From positions 1 through 64,000 of the forward strand of contig CAVTSO010000001.1 in assembly GCA_963737445.1 (NCBI GenBank): DNA of 64,000 nucleotides. Reading direction: 5' to 3'. Below the pieces are notes generated by a model, which made no database searches, was not told where the DNA came from, and saw nothing but the letters and a program-made list of their open reading frames with translations. Below are positions 8,192 through 18,941 of the stretch, piece after piece. The number at the start of each line of letters is the position of its first letter. The stretch's first letter is position 1. The stretch comes from JAICYJ01 sp963737445. Its GTDB lineage: Bacteria; Actinomycetota; Thermoleophilia; Gaiellales; JAICJC01. Position numbers and translations under genes: made by a program.

Positions 8192-10029
8192 TCAGATCAA
8201 CCCGGCGAAGGCCCCGGCCACCAGCGCGACCACGGCGCCCAGGCCGACCGCCCACATAACGTCCTGGTGGATGTAGATCCAGTGGCGAGCGGCCTGTGAC
8301 CGACTGACCCTCCGGCCGCTCCGCTTTCGGCGGTCGGCTGATTCCTGTGGCCGTCGTGGGGCGTCGGCCGGGTCGTCCTGTGGCCGTCGTGGGGCATCGG
8401 CCGGACGGCCGCGGCCCCCCGCGCGAGCGGCGGCGCGCCGACCCGCCGCCGCCCAGCCGGGGCCTCCGGTGGTCGGAGCGGGGGTGGTGACACGGGGTGG
8501 GCTCTCCTCCACCCGCGGTTCCGCGGGCGACGGTGGCTCCACCGCGGTCGGGTCGGCGGCATCGCTCACGCGCGGCACGCTCCATCGCACCCGCCGACGG
8601 TCAGTCGCCGGCGGTTCGACCACCTCGGGGATCGGCGCGGCAGAGACCACATCTTCAGCGAGGGCCGGGACCGGCGGCGGCACCTGCTCGGTCAGCACAT
8701 CCGCCGGAACGGCCTCGGGCATCACGACGTCCGGCTGCGCCTCCGGCCGGGCCGGAACGACCTCCGCGGGACGGGCCTCCGCAGGCGTGGCTTGCGGCCG
8801 CTCGGCCGGGAGCGCCGGCGCGTCCGGTGCGGGCGCCGGCGGCTCGAGTTGTTGACCGTCGACGTGGCCGTTGGTCAACGTGTCGGCCACCGCCGGCGGG
8901 GACACCACGTCCTCAGACCGCTGCTGGGAGACCGCTACCGCCACCACCGCAGGCTGTCCTCCGGATCTCCGGCGACCAGCGGCCGCCGGCTGCGCAGGAT
9001 CAGAACCGATCCCACCGCGAGCATCAGTGCCAGCATCAGCCCGGCCGCCGCCAGGAACACGCCCCAGCCGAACCGCTGCACCAGTTTGACGATCGCCTTC
9101 GGCGGCAGGAACGCCTTGCTCGCGATCGGCCGCGCCCTGCACCCCGCCGCGCTCGTCTGGCCCGAGGCTCTGGCCGAGGAAGGCCTGCACGGTGGCGGAG
9201 CCGGTACGGCGACGTCAGCGCGATGCCGTGGCGGTAGACCGCACTCCATGCCGGTCCCACCATCGAGGCGCAGATAGACCAGGCCGACCACATCCGCGTC
9301 CGTCAGGTCGGTTGCGGTCGAAGTCGCAAGCGCGGTGCCCGTGGTCTGGAGCGATCCCACGCTGGACGGCTCGAGCACCCGATGCACGATTCCCTTGAGC
9401 ACCGTCACCCCCGCCTGCCCCAGCGCGTCGCCGGTAAGAATGCCCCGGCGCAGGTAGGCGACCGCATGCGGGCCGTCGAGCTGCAGCGGGCCCTTGGCGA
9501 AACTCCACGTCTGCCCACCCGAGACCGGCACGGTGAAAGCCGCCGGGTTGTTGACGCGGATGCCGCCGAGCCCGTCCACCAGCGCGCCCACGTTGGTCAG
9601 GTCGATGATTGCGACGTGCCTGACGGTGATCCCGGCCTGCCGCTTGAGGGCGTCGATCAGCTGGGGCGTCGAGTAGGTGCTTGAGCTCGCGGCCGCCCAG
9701 CGTCGAGACCGGCGCGATCGTCAGGAACGACACGACCTTGGTCTGTCGGGATTGGTCGAGAACAGCACCGCCCCGCCGGTCGACGTGTCGCTCGTGTATC
9801 GCACCAGAGTCACCTGCGGCTGGTTGAGGACGTTCTTCGACGGCGCCAACGACGACTGCAGCGTGGCGGGCAGACGCGCCCTCGACTTGGCCACGTCGTT
9901 CGAGAACCAGTGGTACTCAAGCGCAAGCCAGACACAGACCGCCGCTCCCGCGGCAAGCAGCCCGACCAGCAATCCGCCCGTCAGCAGGCCGACTCTACGA
10001 AAGAGTGTGATGCGCCGCTTGGATTCCAT
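8192..10029 (-). pseudogene. LytR-CpsA-Psr-like membrane protein with long Pro-rich tail, frameshifted
   Basis: The start ATG 10027-10029 (MESKRRITLF, with GGGGGGTC upstream) is followed by one membrane helix and an extracellular domain. TVRHVAIIDLTNVGALVDGL, RVNNPAAF and LQLDGPHAVAYLRR match the LCP fold, whose members ligate cell-wall glycopolymers to peptidoglycan. A second helix (FGWGVFLAAAGLMLALM), about 200 residues rich in Pro/Ala/Glu, and a final helix (GLGAVVALVAGAFAGLI) end at 8192. Frameshifts near 9742, 9683, 9235, 9140 and 8945 break it; joined, it would be about 610 residues. The gene at 22.1-23.5 kb is an intact relative with the same plan. LCP assignment is moderate because the fold is divergent. 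Confidence 0.65.
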
Positions 10030-10187
10030 GACCCCCCCAACATTGAATCAGGGTGCCGATTCTCGACAAGCCCAATCCTTCAATCTGGGTCCCACGTCGG
10101 TTCGGCGAGCTTGGAGCCGCCCGGAAACCAAAGGCTACACGGTAGCTGTCGTCCTGAAAAGTGAGATGGCCTCGGGGTGCGTCGCCG

Positions 10188-11510
10188 TCACCCACTTCGG
10201 GGACGATGATCGGGCCCGGCCGTGGTCGCAGCGGGACCGGCGGGGCGCTCCCACGAGGCAGCCCCTCGCGCGGCGGACGTCGACAGCAGGAAGGTGGCCC
10301 ACGCAGCGACTGCCCAGATCGCTCGCTGCCCGAAGATCCCCCAGACGGCGCCGACCGGGCCGCCGGCGACGGCCAGCCCCACCATCAGCGGTATCCCCAC
10401 GGCCGTCGCCACCACCTGGGTGACGAAGACGTTGCGCCCTGCCGCGATCGCACGGTTGCCGATCTCCGGGCCAGTCGCGACTGCGAATGCGAGCACCGCG
10501 AGCGCGACCGGCACCGCCAGGCCGTCGTACGCGGCGAACGACGCCCCGAATAGGTGCTCGACCACCGCGTGGCGTGTCGCGATCAGGCAGGCCGCATAGA
10601 CGACCGAAAGCATCGCCGCGGCAAGCGACATGCGATACGCGGTGCGGCGAACGCGGGCGAAGTCGTCGGTGCCCCGACCCTGCTCGGCCCCCTGGCCGAG
10701 CTCGGAAAGGCCGATCACACGGAAGACGGTCAGGAACAGCACGACCGGTGAAAGCAGCGTCTGCGCCGCGCGCACAACGCCGAGCACAGTCAGGCTGACG
10801 AACAGGCCGACCACCACGAAGGTGACCTGCTGACCCGCCTGGGCGACAATCGATTGGCCCGCCACCCACGCAGACAGGCGCCGTGAGACTGCCAGCCAGT
10901 CCCGCGCGGCGCCGAGGCTGAACGACGGCCGCACTACGACCACCGAGAAGGCGGCCGACAGGACGATCCCGACAACCCAGGTCATCATCACCCCGGAAGC
11001 GGTCGGTGCCGGTTGCGACCAGACGAACACCAACGCGACCGCCTGGCCGACCGCCCAGACCGTGTCGGTGGCGAACGCCATCTGGGGCCGGCCCTCCCGA
11101 AAGAACACATATCGGGTGCTGTCCTGGAGCGTAAGCAGGGGCAGCACGGCGCCGAGCAGCAGCAGCGGCTCGAGCACTAGCCCGCCGCCGACTGCCCCGA
11201 CGATCAGGCAGAAGCACGTACCGACGGCGCCAACCATCACGGACGCTGTCAAGGCGCCGTCGGTCACGGCATCGCGCTGAAAAACCAGCATCGACTCGCC
11301 GATCACGCCGCGCGTGAAGGCCACCGCCCCATAGGCGATGGCGATTCCCAGCGCGACCACGCCGAGCCCCTCCGGGCCGAGCAGACGGGCCGCGGCCAGG
11401 GTCGCCCCAAAGTTCGTGAGCGACGAGACCATCTGGTCGGCGCTGGTCCAGCCCACTCGTCGCCAGGAGGTCGCGCCGCGCCCCCGGAGCCTGCCCCGTG
11501 GAGATCTCAA
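10188..11510 (-). CDS. Wzx-type polysaccharide flippase (MATE/MVF superfamily)
   Basis: An intact 440-residue membrane protein with about 12-14 hydrophobic segments. The opening RRVGWTSADQMVSSLTNFGA and LGPEGLGVVALGIAIAYG are typical of polysaccharide exporters of the Wzx/RfbX group, which flip lipid-linked repeat units across the membrane. The apparent start is TTG at 11508-11510 with AGAAGG a few bases upstream; no better ATG exists before the first helix. It lies downstream of the divergent sulfotransferase start and shares its strand with the LCP-like gene, 158 bases further on. A second flippase occurs at 36.9 kb, so the region may make two glycans or be a merger of two clusters. Confidence 0.8.
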   Translation of the reverse strand: MRSPRGRLRGRGATSWRRVGWTSADQMVSSLTNFGATLAAARLLGPEGLGVVALGIAIAYGAVAFTRGVIGESMLVFQRDAVTDGALTASVMVGAVGTCFCLIVGAVGGGLVLEPLLLLGAVLPLLTLQDSTRYVFFREGRPQMAFATDTVWAVGQAVALVFVWSQPAPTASGVMMTWVVGIVLSAAFSVVVVRPSFSLGAARDWLAVSRRLSAWVAGQSIVAQAGQQVTFVVVGLFVSLTVLGVVRAAQTLLSPVVLFLTVFRVIGLSELGQGAEQGRGTDDFARVRRTAYRMSLAAAMLSVVYAACLIATRHAVVEHLFGASFAAYDGLAVPVALAVLAFAVATGPEIGNRAIAAGRNVFVTQVVATAVGIPLMVGLAVAGGPVGAVWGIFGQRAIWAVAAWATFLLSTSAARGAASWERPAGPAATTAGPDHRPRSG

Positions 11511-11606
11511 GTGCCTGGGCCTTCTTCGACCTGGGCCGCGATCGAGACCGGTACCGAGCTACTCATCTACCATCCGTACCCGCATCCTGTTGAACTCGGG
11601 GGTCAC

Positions 11607-12515
11607 ATGACGACGCCGAACTTCCTCATCCTCGGCGCACCCAAGGCCGGCACGACGGCGCTTTACGCGTACCTTTCGCAGCACCCGCAAGTGTACATGA
11701 GCCCCCACAAGGAGCCGAACTTCTTCGCCTTCGAGGGGGCGCCGCCACGCTACACCGGCCCCGGCGATTCCAGCGGCATCAACCGAAGCTCGGTGACCCG
11801 ACTGGATGCCTACCGTGCCCTGTTCGACGGCGTCAACGGTGAAGCGGCGGTAGGAGAGGCCTCGCCGCTGTACCTGCAGTTCCCTGATGCGGCACACCGC
11901 ATCCACCATCACGTTCCCAACGCCAAACTGATCGCAATCCTCCGCAACCCGGTCGAGCGGGCCTACTCCGACTTCCTCTACCGGCGCAAGAACGGAAACG
12001 AGCCCATCGACGACCCGCTGGTCGCGTTCCAATCAGAGGACGAGCGGCTGGCCCGGGGCTGGAGCCCGTACTTCGGTTACCTCCAGAAGGGACGGTACGC
12101 CGACCACCTGGAGCGGTACTTCTCGCTGTTCGCTCGAGACCAGATCACGGTCTTCCTGTTCGAGGACCTGCGCAACGAGATCGACGCCACACTGCGCAAA
12201 ACCTTCGAGTTCCTCGGCGTCGACGACGCATTCCGGCCGGACACGAGCCTGCGCTACAGCACCTCCGGGGTGCCACGCAACGCCGCCGTCCAGCGCGCGC
12301 TCAACGCCGCCAAGAAGAGTCGCAGCCTCAGAACGGCCCGCCAGGTACTGCCAACGACCCGCATGCACCGCTGGTACAGCGTCATCCAGAACCGCAACCT
12401 CGCCCCGGCCCCGGCGATGTCCGGGCCCGTACGCGGATACCTGCAGGACGCTTTTGACCCGCAGATCGATCGCCTTGCATCGCTGATCGGCCGTGACCTC
12501 TCTCACTGGCGCTGA
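11607..12515 (+). CDS. PAPS-dependent sulfotransferase 1
   Basis: An intact 302-residue protein. Its first strand and loop, FLILGAPKAGTTALYAYLSQ, is the 5'-phosphosulfate-binding motif of sulfotransferases. ILRNPVERAYSDFLYRR is the 3'-phosphate-binding motif. The C-terminus keeps the usual FEFLGVDD and a last helix ending LIGRDLSHWR, typical of NodH-like and heparan-type enzymes acting on sugars. The start ATG 11607 has GGGGGT upstream; longer starts upstream of it lack any conservation. It should transfer sulfate from PAPS to a polysaccharide or glycolipid in the cytoplasm. It is divergent from the flippase and followed by a low-GC gap. Confidence 0.85.
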   Translation: MTTPNFLILGAPKAGTTALYAYLSQHPQVYMSPHKEPNFFAFEGAPPRYTGPGDSSGINRSSVTRLDAYRALFDGVNGEAAVGEASPLYLQFPDAAHRIHHHVPNAKLIAILRNPVERAYSDFLYRRKNGNEPIDDPLVAFQSEDERLARGWSPYFGYLQKGRYADHLERYFSLFARDQITVFLFEDLRNEIDATLRKTFEFLGVDDAFRPDTSLRYSTSGVPRNAAVQRALNAAKKSRSLRTARQVLPTTRMHRWYSVIQNRNLAPAPAMSGPVRGYLQDAFDPQIDRLASLIGRDLSHWR

Positions 12516-12989
12516 CGGAGTCGGGATTCCAACCAAGTTCATCCAAGCAAACCATCGCTTGCCAAGTGGACCTGGGCTGCTGCATTTCACCGGACAAGTT
12601 ATCTTTCTCCCAACTGCAAGAAGGTGCTGCCAACAGCACTCACGGATGAACACCCAGCAATCTTTCCTGCTCGTACACGAGCGAGCGCAGGGCGCGCATA
12701 CATACATACAAATACACAGTGTGCCAATTTGCACGAAGGGGGTATACTGTCTGCATGATGTACCTTTGGCCGCATTCGTCGACAAGGGATAAACTGGCTC
12801 TGCTGACCGGGAGAACATCCCCTAGAGCCACACGCGCCCGGTGACGCATGCGAACGCGTTCATCAACGACGTGGACCGATCTCCAACGGCAATATTCAGA
12901 TCCACGACTAGACCGCGGGGCAGGACTTCTGCCTCGCGGACGGCAATACATTGAGACGTCCTCCGCACCAGACAGAGTACCGCTGAGGT
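12516..12989. other. gene-free, lower-GC stretch with a promoter-like site
   Basis: This 474-base gap is visibly less GC-rich than its surroundings. It holds the imperfect palindrome GTGCCAATTTGCAC followed after a short G-run by TATACT (about 12,742-12,747), a good -10 hexamer that could drive the SGNH gene downstream. Short frames in it have no recognisable content and it contains no RNA gene that I can identify. Confidence 0.4.
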
Positions 12990-14131
12990 ATGGGACCAAC
13001 CAAACTTCCATACGCGCGAGTGGTGCTGCTTGCGGTATTACTTCTCGCGGGGACTACCGCAAATGCGGCGGCGTCGTGGAAGACGATTATCATCGGTGAT
13101 TCGGAGGCTCGTGGGAACACGACGCTTACCCCAACGTCCACGATTCTGGGCGGCCGCGCGTGGTTTACCGACTTCCTCCTGCACGCGGGCGGCAGCGCAA
13201 CGTATCTTTACAACGCCGGAATGCCCGGCGAGACCAGTACCCAACAACTCCTTCGTTTTCAACGCGACGTGTTAGATCGGCACCCAGATTTGCTGATCGT
13301 GCAGGCCGCAACGACGGATCGTCCCCACGGGGTCCCGCTCGCGACGACTATCAGTAATGAGACCTCAATGATTGACCAATCCCAGCGGGTCGGCATCCGC
13401 GTCGCACTTACCAACCTCATAGCCCGCGCATCGCCCACGTGCGAGGCAGCAGTCAACGACTGGGCACAATCCTACGCCGCTGCGAACGGCATCCCGCTAA
13501 TCGATTTACACAGCCAACTGCTCGACCCTTCCACCGGTGGGATGCTTCCGATCTACGACTCGGGCGACCACATCCACCCCAACTACCTTGGAGCATGGTG
13601 CTGGGGCAGGCCGCTGCGGCCGATCTCTCTCCAATCCTGCCTGCACCGGCGTATCTTTCGACCGTAAACGATGATCCTGCTAGCTTGATCCGGGACGGAC
13701 TCTTCACCAAGGATCACAACAGCGACGGGAGGCCCGAGCAATTGGTCTCTGGGGACATCTTGGACGGTCGCCCCAGCGCCGGTCGGCGATGCATTGACGG
13801 TTAGCGCGCTTAATGGTCGCGCTACCATCTCCAAACAACTGCCTGCCAACAGTACCCAAGCTGGCGAAGGACTAGCGCTGGCTGCGCGATTGACCGGAAC
13901 CACCGGCGCGTACACGTTCCGCCTCGTATTTAACACGCCGACAGGCAACTATCAGTTCGCTCCGGTAGGCGGCTCAATGTCGACGCTCACGGACGGGTTT
14001 GCGGCCATCTCGGCCACGGTTCCGCAAGGCACAACCGCCATCGATGTCCAACTCACCGTGCAAGTGGCTCCGCGACAATCAGCCAGGTGACTTTGACGGC
14101 TGTTGCCCTCAACGGGCAACGACATAAATGA
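12990..14131 (+). pseudogene. secreted SGNH/GDSL-type hydrolase with C-terminal beta domain, frameshifted
   Basis: ATG 12990 starts a signal peptide (VVLLAVLLLAGTTANAAA). The mature protein begins KTIIIGDSEARGN, where GDS is block I of the SGNH fold carrying the nucleophile serine, and later has DSGDHIHPNYLG, the block V Asp-x-x-His. After shifts near 13,594 and 13,737 it continues into a beta-rich domain (NWSLGTSWTVAPAP, GRATISKQLPANSTQAGEGL) that looks like a carbohydrate-binding module. A third shift near 14,075 leads to TISQVTLTAVALNGQ and TGA at 14,129. Such enzymes deacylate or cut esters on polysaccharides. The gene is lower in GC than its neighbours, which suggests transfer. Confidence 0.6.
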
Positions 14132-14215
14132 GCACCGCTGCGCATGGCGGCGGCGCAACGTCCCGCCACCGAACGACCCCAATCCCAACTAGCCGTATGC
14201 GACCCGGCTACAAGA

Positions 14216-15140
14216 TTAGCTCTGAACGCTCTCCCAGCGAAGCCAGCGCGCGAGCAACTGCTCCGTCGCCGCCACGTCCTCTACGGTAGTAGTCGGCCAG
14301 ACGGCGGCGGAGTCTGCCGGCGACCGGCGGTTTCTCGGCGGGGGCGAGCGCTGCGTCTCGAACCCGATGCCGGATCCCTGCCGGCAGCAGCCTCCTACCC
14401 ACCGTCCAGGCGAGGTCGTGCCTCATCACGGCCGCCACGAAGCGATTCCGTGGCGCCGTGTGCGCGTTGACGGCCCGCGCTTCTCCGATATCGACCGGAG
14501 CAAGACCGAGGAACTCCCACACCGGGGTCATGCCCTTGGCGACATCGCGCACGAAATCCTCCAGCACGATCACCAGCACGCGGTCGCCGAAGGCGTCCAG
14601 GTAGCGCTTGATGTCGTCGTGATACCGGCCGTGCGCGGTACGCATATGCCCAAGCCGCTCCCTCGCGTAGTTCATCATCGACGGCCTGCTCGAGCGAGCG
14701 CGCCTCCCAGCCCTCTCGGACGTACATCGGATGATGCGAGACCGCACGCTCGACCGGGTCGCGGATCATGATGATGATGCGCGCGTCCGGCACCATCTCG
14801 CGGATGCGGCGACACGCCTCGGGATCGGCCAGGTAGGACATGCTGGAATCGCCGATTACGCGGCAGCCGCCGGCACCGGCGAACAGGGATGCATACGCCG
14901 ACTCGGCCGTCACCGTGGCGCAACCAACCGCCCCGTGTTGGGATCAGTGATGGCCCCCGCCTGTCCTCGCCACGCGGGCAGCGCCGTGACCGACGAGAAG
15001 TAATGCGGCTCCTTGGGATCGCACATAAAGGCGTCGGTGTGGCGCGCGAGGTACGTGTGGAGCGACGTGGTACCGGCCTTGGGCGCACCGACGATGAACA
15101 GGTTCGGCCAGATCGTGCCGCCTTCGCCCGGACGAGTCAT
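14216..15140 (-). pseudogene. PAPS-dependent sulfotransferase 2, frameshifted
   Basis: Start ATG 15138-15140 overlaps the stop of the upstream epimerase gene by ATGA, so the two are translationally coupled. The protein opens PNLFIVGAPKAGTTSLHTYL (phosphosulfate loop) and has ARIIIMIRDPVERAVSHHPM (3'-phosphate site) and VLVIVLEDFVRDVAKGM. The C-terminus, after a late shift near 14,284, reads EDVAATEQLLARWLRWE, the family's closing helix. Other shifts lie near 14,912 and 14,690. Joined length is about 305 residues, normal for the family. All catalytic landmarks survive, so the breaks may be sequence errors. The coupling suggests it sulfates the product of the same glycan pathway. Confidence 0.75.
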
Positions 15141-16156
15141 GAACCGTCGGCCACGGAGGCCGCGGTACCACCGCGCAGCCATTCGACCGTCGCGCGCACA
15201 CCTTCAGCCATCGTGAACGGCAGCTCGCCCGCGATGCGCTGGGTGGGGCCGCTGTCGTACACCATCTCGGTCAGGAGATTGTCCACCCGGAAGCTGGTCA
15301 GCGGCGGGTCCGACATGCCGAGCCGAGCCAGCAGATCCCCGCTCTGCCGCCTGTCCGCAGGCACCCAGGTCGGAACCGAGCGGACCGGCCCGAGTCCGCC
15401 GCAGCGCCGGATCTCGGCGGCCCGCGGCGGCCACCTCGATCGGCGGATAGTCGGCCAGCCAGAACACCCGGCCGTCGACGTCGGCCGGCGGCGCCTCGAT
15501 CAGCCGCTCGAGCTGGAATACCGAGTTGCCCACGTATCCGTACGATTTCCGGATTCGAATGCCGGCCGGATGGACGTAACGGCCGCGAAGCACCGCATCG
15601 AAGAAGTCCCTGTAGGGGACGCCGAACCAGGGCCCCCAGATCGAGGTGGGCCGTGCCAGTCAGCCACGGACTGGCCCCGCCGGCACGGTCGCGCACGATC
15701 CGCTCGCCCTCCGCCTTGCTTGCACCGTAGGCGGTGGTCGGGTGATAGTCGAACTTATCCGAGGGCCGGTGGTGGATGTCGAACACCAGCCTGCTCGACG
15801 CGTACACGGCCAGCCGGACGCTGCCGCGCGTCCGACCGCGCGGATCACGTTCTCGACCGCGCCGATGTTGGCCGCGTAGTCGTCGCGCGAGGTTCCCTGG
15901 AGGACCGTTCGCGCGCCCAGGTGGACGACGATGTCGGGCCGGTAGGTGGCAACCGCGTCGCTGAGACTACGCTCGTCGCGGATGTCGCAGCGCTTCCAGA
16001 AGTCGATGTGTCGCGGTTGCGGGGCTCGACAACGTCGAGGTTCAGTAGCGACGCCGCGCGCGGCCGCAGCGATTCGATCAGGTTGGTGCCGATAGACCCA
16101 GACCCGCCGGTGACCAGCACTCTGCTGTTGTCCAGCGACCGCCGCTCAGATGCCAT
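15137..16156 (-). pseudogene. NAD-dependent sugar epimerase/dehydratase, frameshifted
   Basis: From ATG 16,154-16,156 the N-terminus reads SRVLVTGGSGSIGTNLIESL, the Rossmann TGGxGxIG nucleotide site of the extended SDR family. It is followed in other frames by RPDIVVHLGARTVLQ and then YASSRLVFDIHHRPS and TTAYGASKAEGERIV, the latter carrying the catalytic YxxxK. The C-terminal half (FGVPYRDFFDAVLRGR, GRVFWLADYPPIEVAA) is recognisable to WLRGGTAASVADGS and its stop at 15,137. At least four shifts are needed. The product would be about 340 residues. It should interconvert a nucleotide sugar for the exopolysaccharide; the sugar cannot be named. It lies 22 bases after the acyltransferase stop. Confidence 0.7.
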
Positions 16157-16178
16157 CGCGCGCAGTGTCCCCCGGCGG

Positions 16179-16856
16179 TCAGATCTCCCGCACGCCGATC
16201 TGCTTGGCCGGGTTGCCGCCCATCACCGCGTAGGGAGCAACGTCTTTCACCAGCACCGCGCAGGCGGCGGCGACGGCGTGATGTCCGACCCGCACGCCCG
16301 GCCCGATGAACACCCTGGTCGCAATCCAGCAACCGTCCTCGATCACCACCGGCCGGTTCTTGAAATCCATGACGGGGCTGGTGATGTCGTGGCCGGCCGC
16401 GGCGATGTAGACGTCGTGGGCGAGCGCGACGTCGACTTCCCATGGTGACCGTCTCCAGGTTGAGGATCTCGGTGCGCTCGCCGACCCAGCAGTGCTCGCC
16501 CATCCGCAGCTTCCACGGGAAATGGACGTTGACACGGGGCTTCATGTTAGCCCGTTCCCCACCTCCGCGCCGAAGATCACCAGCAGTCGGCGCTTGAGGC
16601 CCGAGGGCCACGGAAAGGCGGTGAGGAAGAAGAACCACTTGCACAGATACCGCCGGCAGCGTCGGCCGCGCGCGCCCTCGATCATGGCCCACCGTGGGAT
16701 CGAACAGATCGAGTCGGACTTGGCGTTCCGAGCGCTCAGGCACTGCTGGTCGCGCCATCGATTCTGACGGAGGTCGCAGGATCCCACGACGAGCACGGGC
16801 GTAAAACTCTTCCAGGCGGTCAACAACGCTCGTGGATGCTGAACGTCGTGCGCCAT
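16179..16856 (-). pseudogene. left-handed beta-helix acyltransferase (WcaF-like), frameshifted
   Basis: The C-terminal half is clear: VALAHDVYIAAAGHDITSP, VVIEDGCWIATRVFIGPGVR and YAVMGGNPAKQIGVREI show the hexapeptide repeats of the WcaF/colanic-acid type O-acetyltransferases, with the catalytic-type histidine in AGHDI. The N-terminal half, in other frames, has YLCKWFFFLTAFPWPSGLKR and LLVIFGAEVGNG, then VNVHFPWKLRMGEHCWVGE. This order matches the family. Shifts are near 16,555 and 16,437. The start is uncertain: ATG 16,856 and GTG 16,862 are both open, with no clear ribosome-binding site. It would acetylate a sugar of the exopolysaccharide. Confidence 0.65.
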
Positions 16857-16892
16857 GGACACGGGACCTGCGGTAGCGAGCGATCGGCAACC

Positions 16893-17915
16893 TCAGAATC
16901 CGTAAGTATCAGCTTGACGTGGTGCGAAAGGCTGGCCGGGTCCGGACTCGAGACTACGAGCGGCGCCGGCCCGCTCCAACGCCGATGAGATGCCGCAGCT
17001 GTCGGTTACGACGCCGGGACGCCCGCTCGCATAGCCTCAAGCACGGTCAATGGAAGGCTCGTCCACGGCCGGCAGTACGTAGACGTCCGCCGCCTCGTAC
17101 CACCCAGCCACCTCCGATGCAGGCACGCCGCCGACGAACGAGACTACGTCCGACAGGCCCAGCGCCGAAACACGCCGCTCGGCCTCAGCGCGGTCTCCCG
17201 CATCGTGGCCGACGACCACGTAGCGGGCGTCGACACCACCGTCACGCAGACGCCGAGCCATCTCGACGAACGCCAACACCCGCTTGCGCGGATGCAACCG
17301 TGCCAAGAACAACACGGTCTTGGGGTGGTGGCCATTCCCGGGTGCGCGACCGGGCGGCGAGCCCGCGGGGATGCCGTTTGGCAGGATCCGGATCCGCGCG
17401 CCCGGTGCCAGGCGCTCCAGCTGACGGCGCTCGTGATCCTGGAGCGCGAGCACTACCGAGGCATATTCGAGCGCCCGCCGCACCAAGAGCCGATCAACGA
17501 CCCCGCGGATACCGGCAACGTTGCCGAGCATGCCGTGCGGCTGCAACACGGTGGGAATTCCCAGCGACCGCGTGACCGCAGCCGTCGTAGCCGGGATCAT
17601 CTCGCGGGCGAAATGTATGTGCACGACGTCCAGCCGCGCAGCCCGTTCACGAATGCCGGCGGCGACTCGCGCAAGCACGGCCGGATAGCGTGGCCGCGGC
17701 GCCCAGCTGCGAAAGTAGCGGATCGTCAGCCCGTCATCCTGACATTCGAGCGCGCCCAGATGGGTACGGGGGGCGAAAGCAATCAGGTCGCTGGTGAACA
17801 CGGTCACCTCATGTCCGCGGCGCACCAACTCCCGGGCATGCTGGCCGGCAACGGTCACCGGGCCCCCGCACTCGGCGTTGGGGGCAAAGACGGTGGTTAC
17901 GATGCCGATGCGCAC
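16893..17915 (-). pseudogene. GT4 glycosyltransferase, C-terminus broken
   Basis: From GTG 17,913-17,915 the protein opens VRIGIVTTVFAPNAECGGPV and continues in one frame to YEAADVYVLPAVDEP, with donor-side features of GT-B family 4 (KTVLFLARLHPRKRVLAFV, VVGHDAGDRAEAERRV). The first in-frame stop is at 17,037. Beyond it, two one-base shifts (near 17,050 and 17,012) recover LTVLEAMRAGVP and VVTDSCGISSALERAGAA, but the usual last 80 residues do not follow before a stop at 16,893. So the catalytic E-x7-E region is present but damaged and the tail is missing. It lies 22 bases downstream of the epimerase gene. Confidence 0.7.
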
Positions 17916-17937
17916 GATCGCACCACCATTCTCCGCC

Positions 17938-18941
17938 TCACGAGCGCGGCGAGCCCACCGGCGACCGCGCAACTATGTCATCGTGGATCCACGTGTAGGT
18001 CTTCTCGAGCCCGTCGCGAAGCGAGATCGAGGGCTCCCAGCCCAGCCGCTCCAGGATCATGGTGTTGTCGCTGTTGCGCCCGCGGACGCCCTGCGGGGCA
18101 TCCAGCTTGTACTCGCGCTCGAGCGTGATGCCGGCGATCTCCTCGACGATCGCGACCAGATCGGTTGATCGTGACGAGCTCGGAGCTGCCGATGTTCAGC
18201 GGCTCGCGCGACGTCGCTCATCGGCCAGCATGATCGATGCCGGCCACGCAGTCGTCGATGTACATGAAGCTGCGCGTCTGCTGGCCGTCGCCCCAGATCT
18301 CGATCTCGATGCTTGCCCGACAGCTTCGCCTCGATCACCTTGCGGCAGATCGCCGCCGGGGCCTTCTCACGCCCGCCGTCGTAGGTGCCGTGCGGGCCGT
18401 AGACGTTGTGGTAGCGGGCCACGCGCGTCTCCAGCCCGAAGTCCTCGTTGAAGTGGCGGCACATGCGCTCGCTGAACAGCTTCTCCCAGCCGTAGCCGTC
18501 CTCGGGCATGGCCGGATAGGCGTCGGACTCCTTGAGGGCCGTGACGTCGGGCGACGTCTGCTTGCTCGGCCGCGTACACGCAGGCCGACGACGAGAAGAA
18601 GTAGCCTGCCGACGCCGGCCTCGCGGGCGGCGATCAGCAGGTGCGTGTTGATCAGCACGCTCAGCATGCACAGGGCCTTGTTGGCCTCGATGAAGCCCAT
18701 TCCGCCCATGTCGGCGGCCAGGTTGTAGACACGCATCGACGCCGCGCATGGCCTCGCGGCAGGCCCCCGGTTCCGACACGATCGGCGACGGCGCTGTCAG
18801 CGTCCTCGTGCAGCTGGTACCAGTCGTCGGGCTGCTTGGCGTCCACGGCGCGCACGTCGTGCGCCCTGCTCCAGCAGGGCGGCGACCAGATGGCCGCCGA
18901 TGAAGCCGCCGCCCCTGCGACCAGACACCGTTTTCGCTCAT
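17938..18941 (-). pseudogene. GDP-mannose 3,5-epimerase-like SDR, many frameshifts
   Basis: The ATG at 18,939-18,941 has an excellent AAGGAGGGGG site. Across frames the product reads GGFIGGHLVAALLEQG, then RVYNLAADMGGMGFIEANKA, then DVTALKESDAYPAMPEDGYG with the catalytic YGWEK, then HNVYGPHGTYDGGREKAPAA and GVRGRNSDNTMILERLGWEP. These blocks follow plant and bacterial GDP-D-mannose 3',5'-epimerase almost step by step; that enzyme makes GDP-L-galactose and GDP-L-gulose. Five or more shifts break the frame in about 334 codons, the normal size. Function as a true GME or a related sugar epimerase cannot be separated by eye. Its stop at 17,938 is followed by the GT4 gene. Confidence 0.7.

Noticed and set aside
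12033..12818. Minus-strand frames over sulfotransferase 1 and the gap
   Set aside because: They run antisense to a well-conserved gene and have no motif.
16919..17575. Plus-strand open frame
   Set aside because: Arg/Pro/Ala-rich shadow of the GT4 gene on the minus strand.
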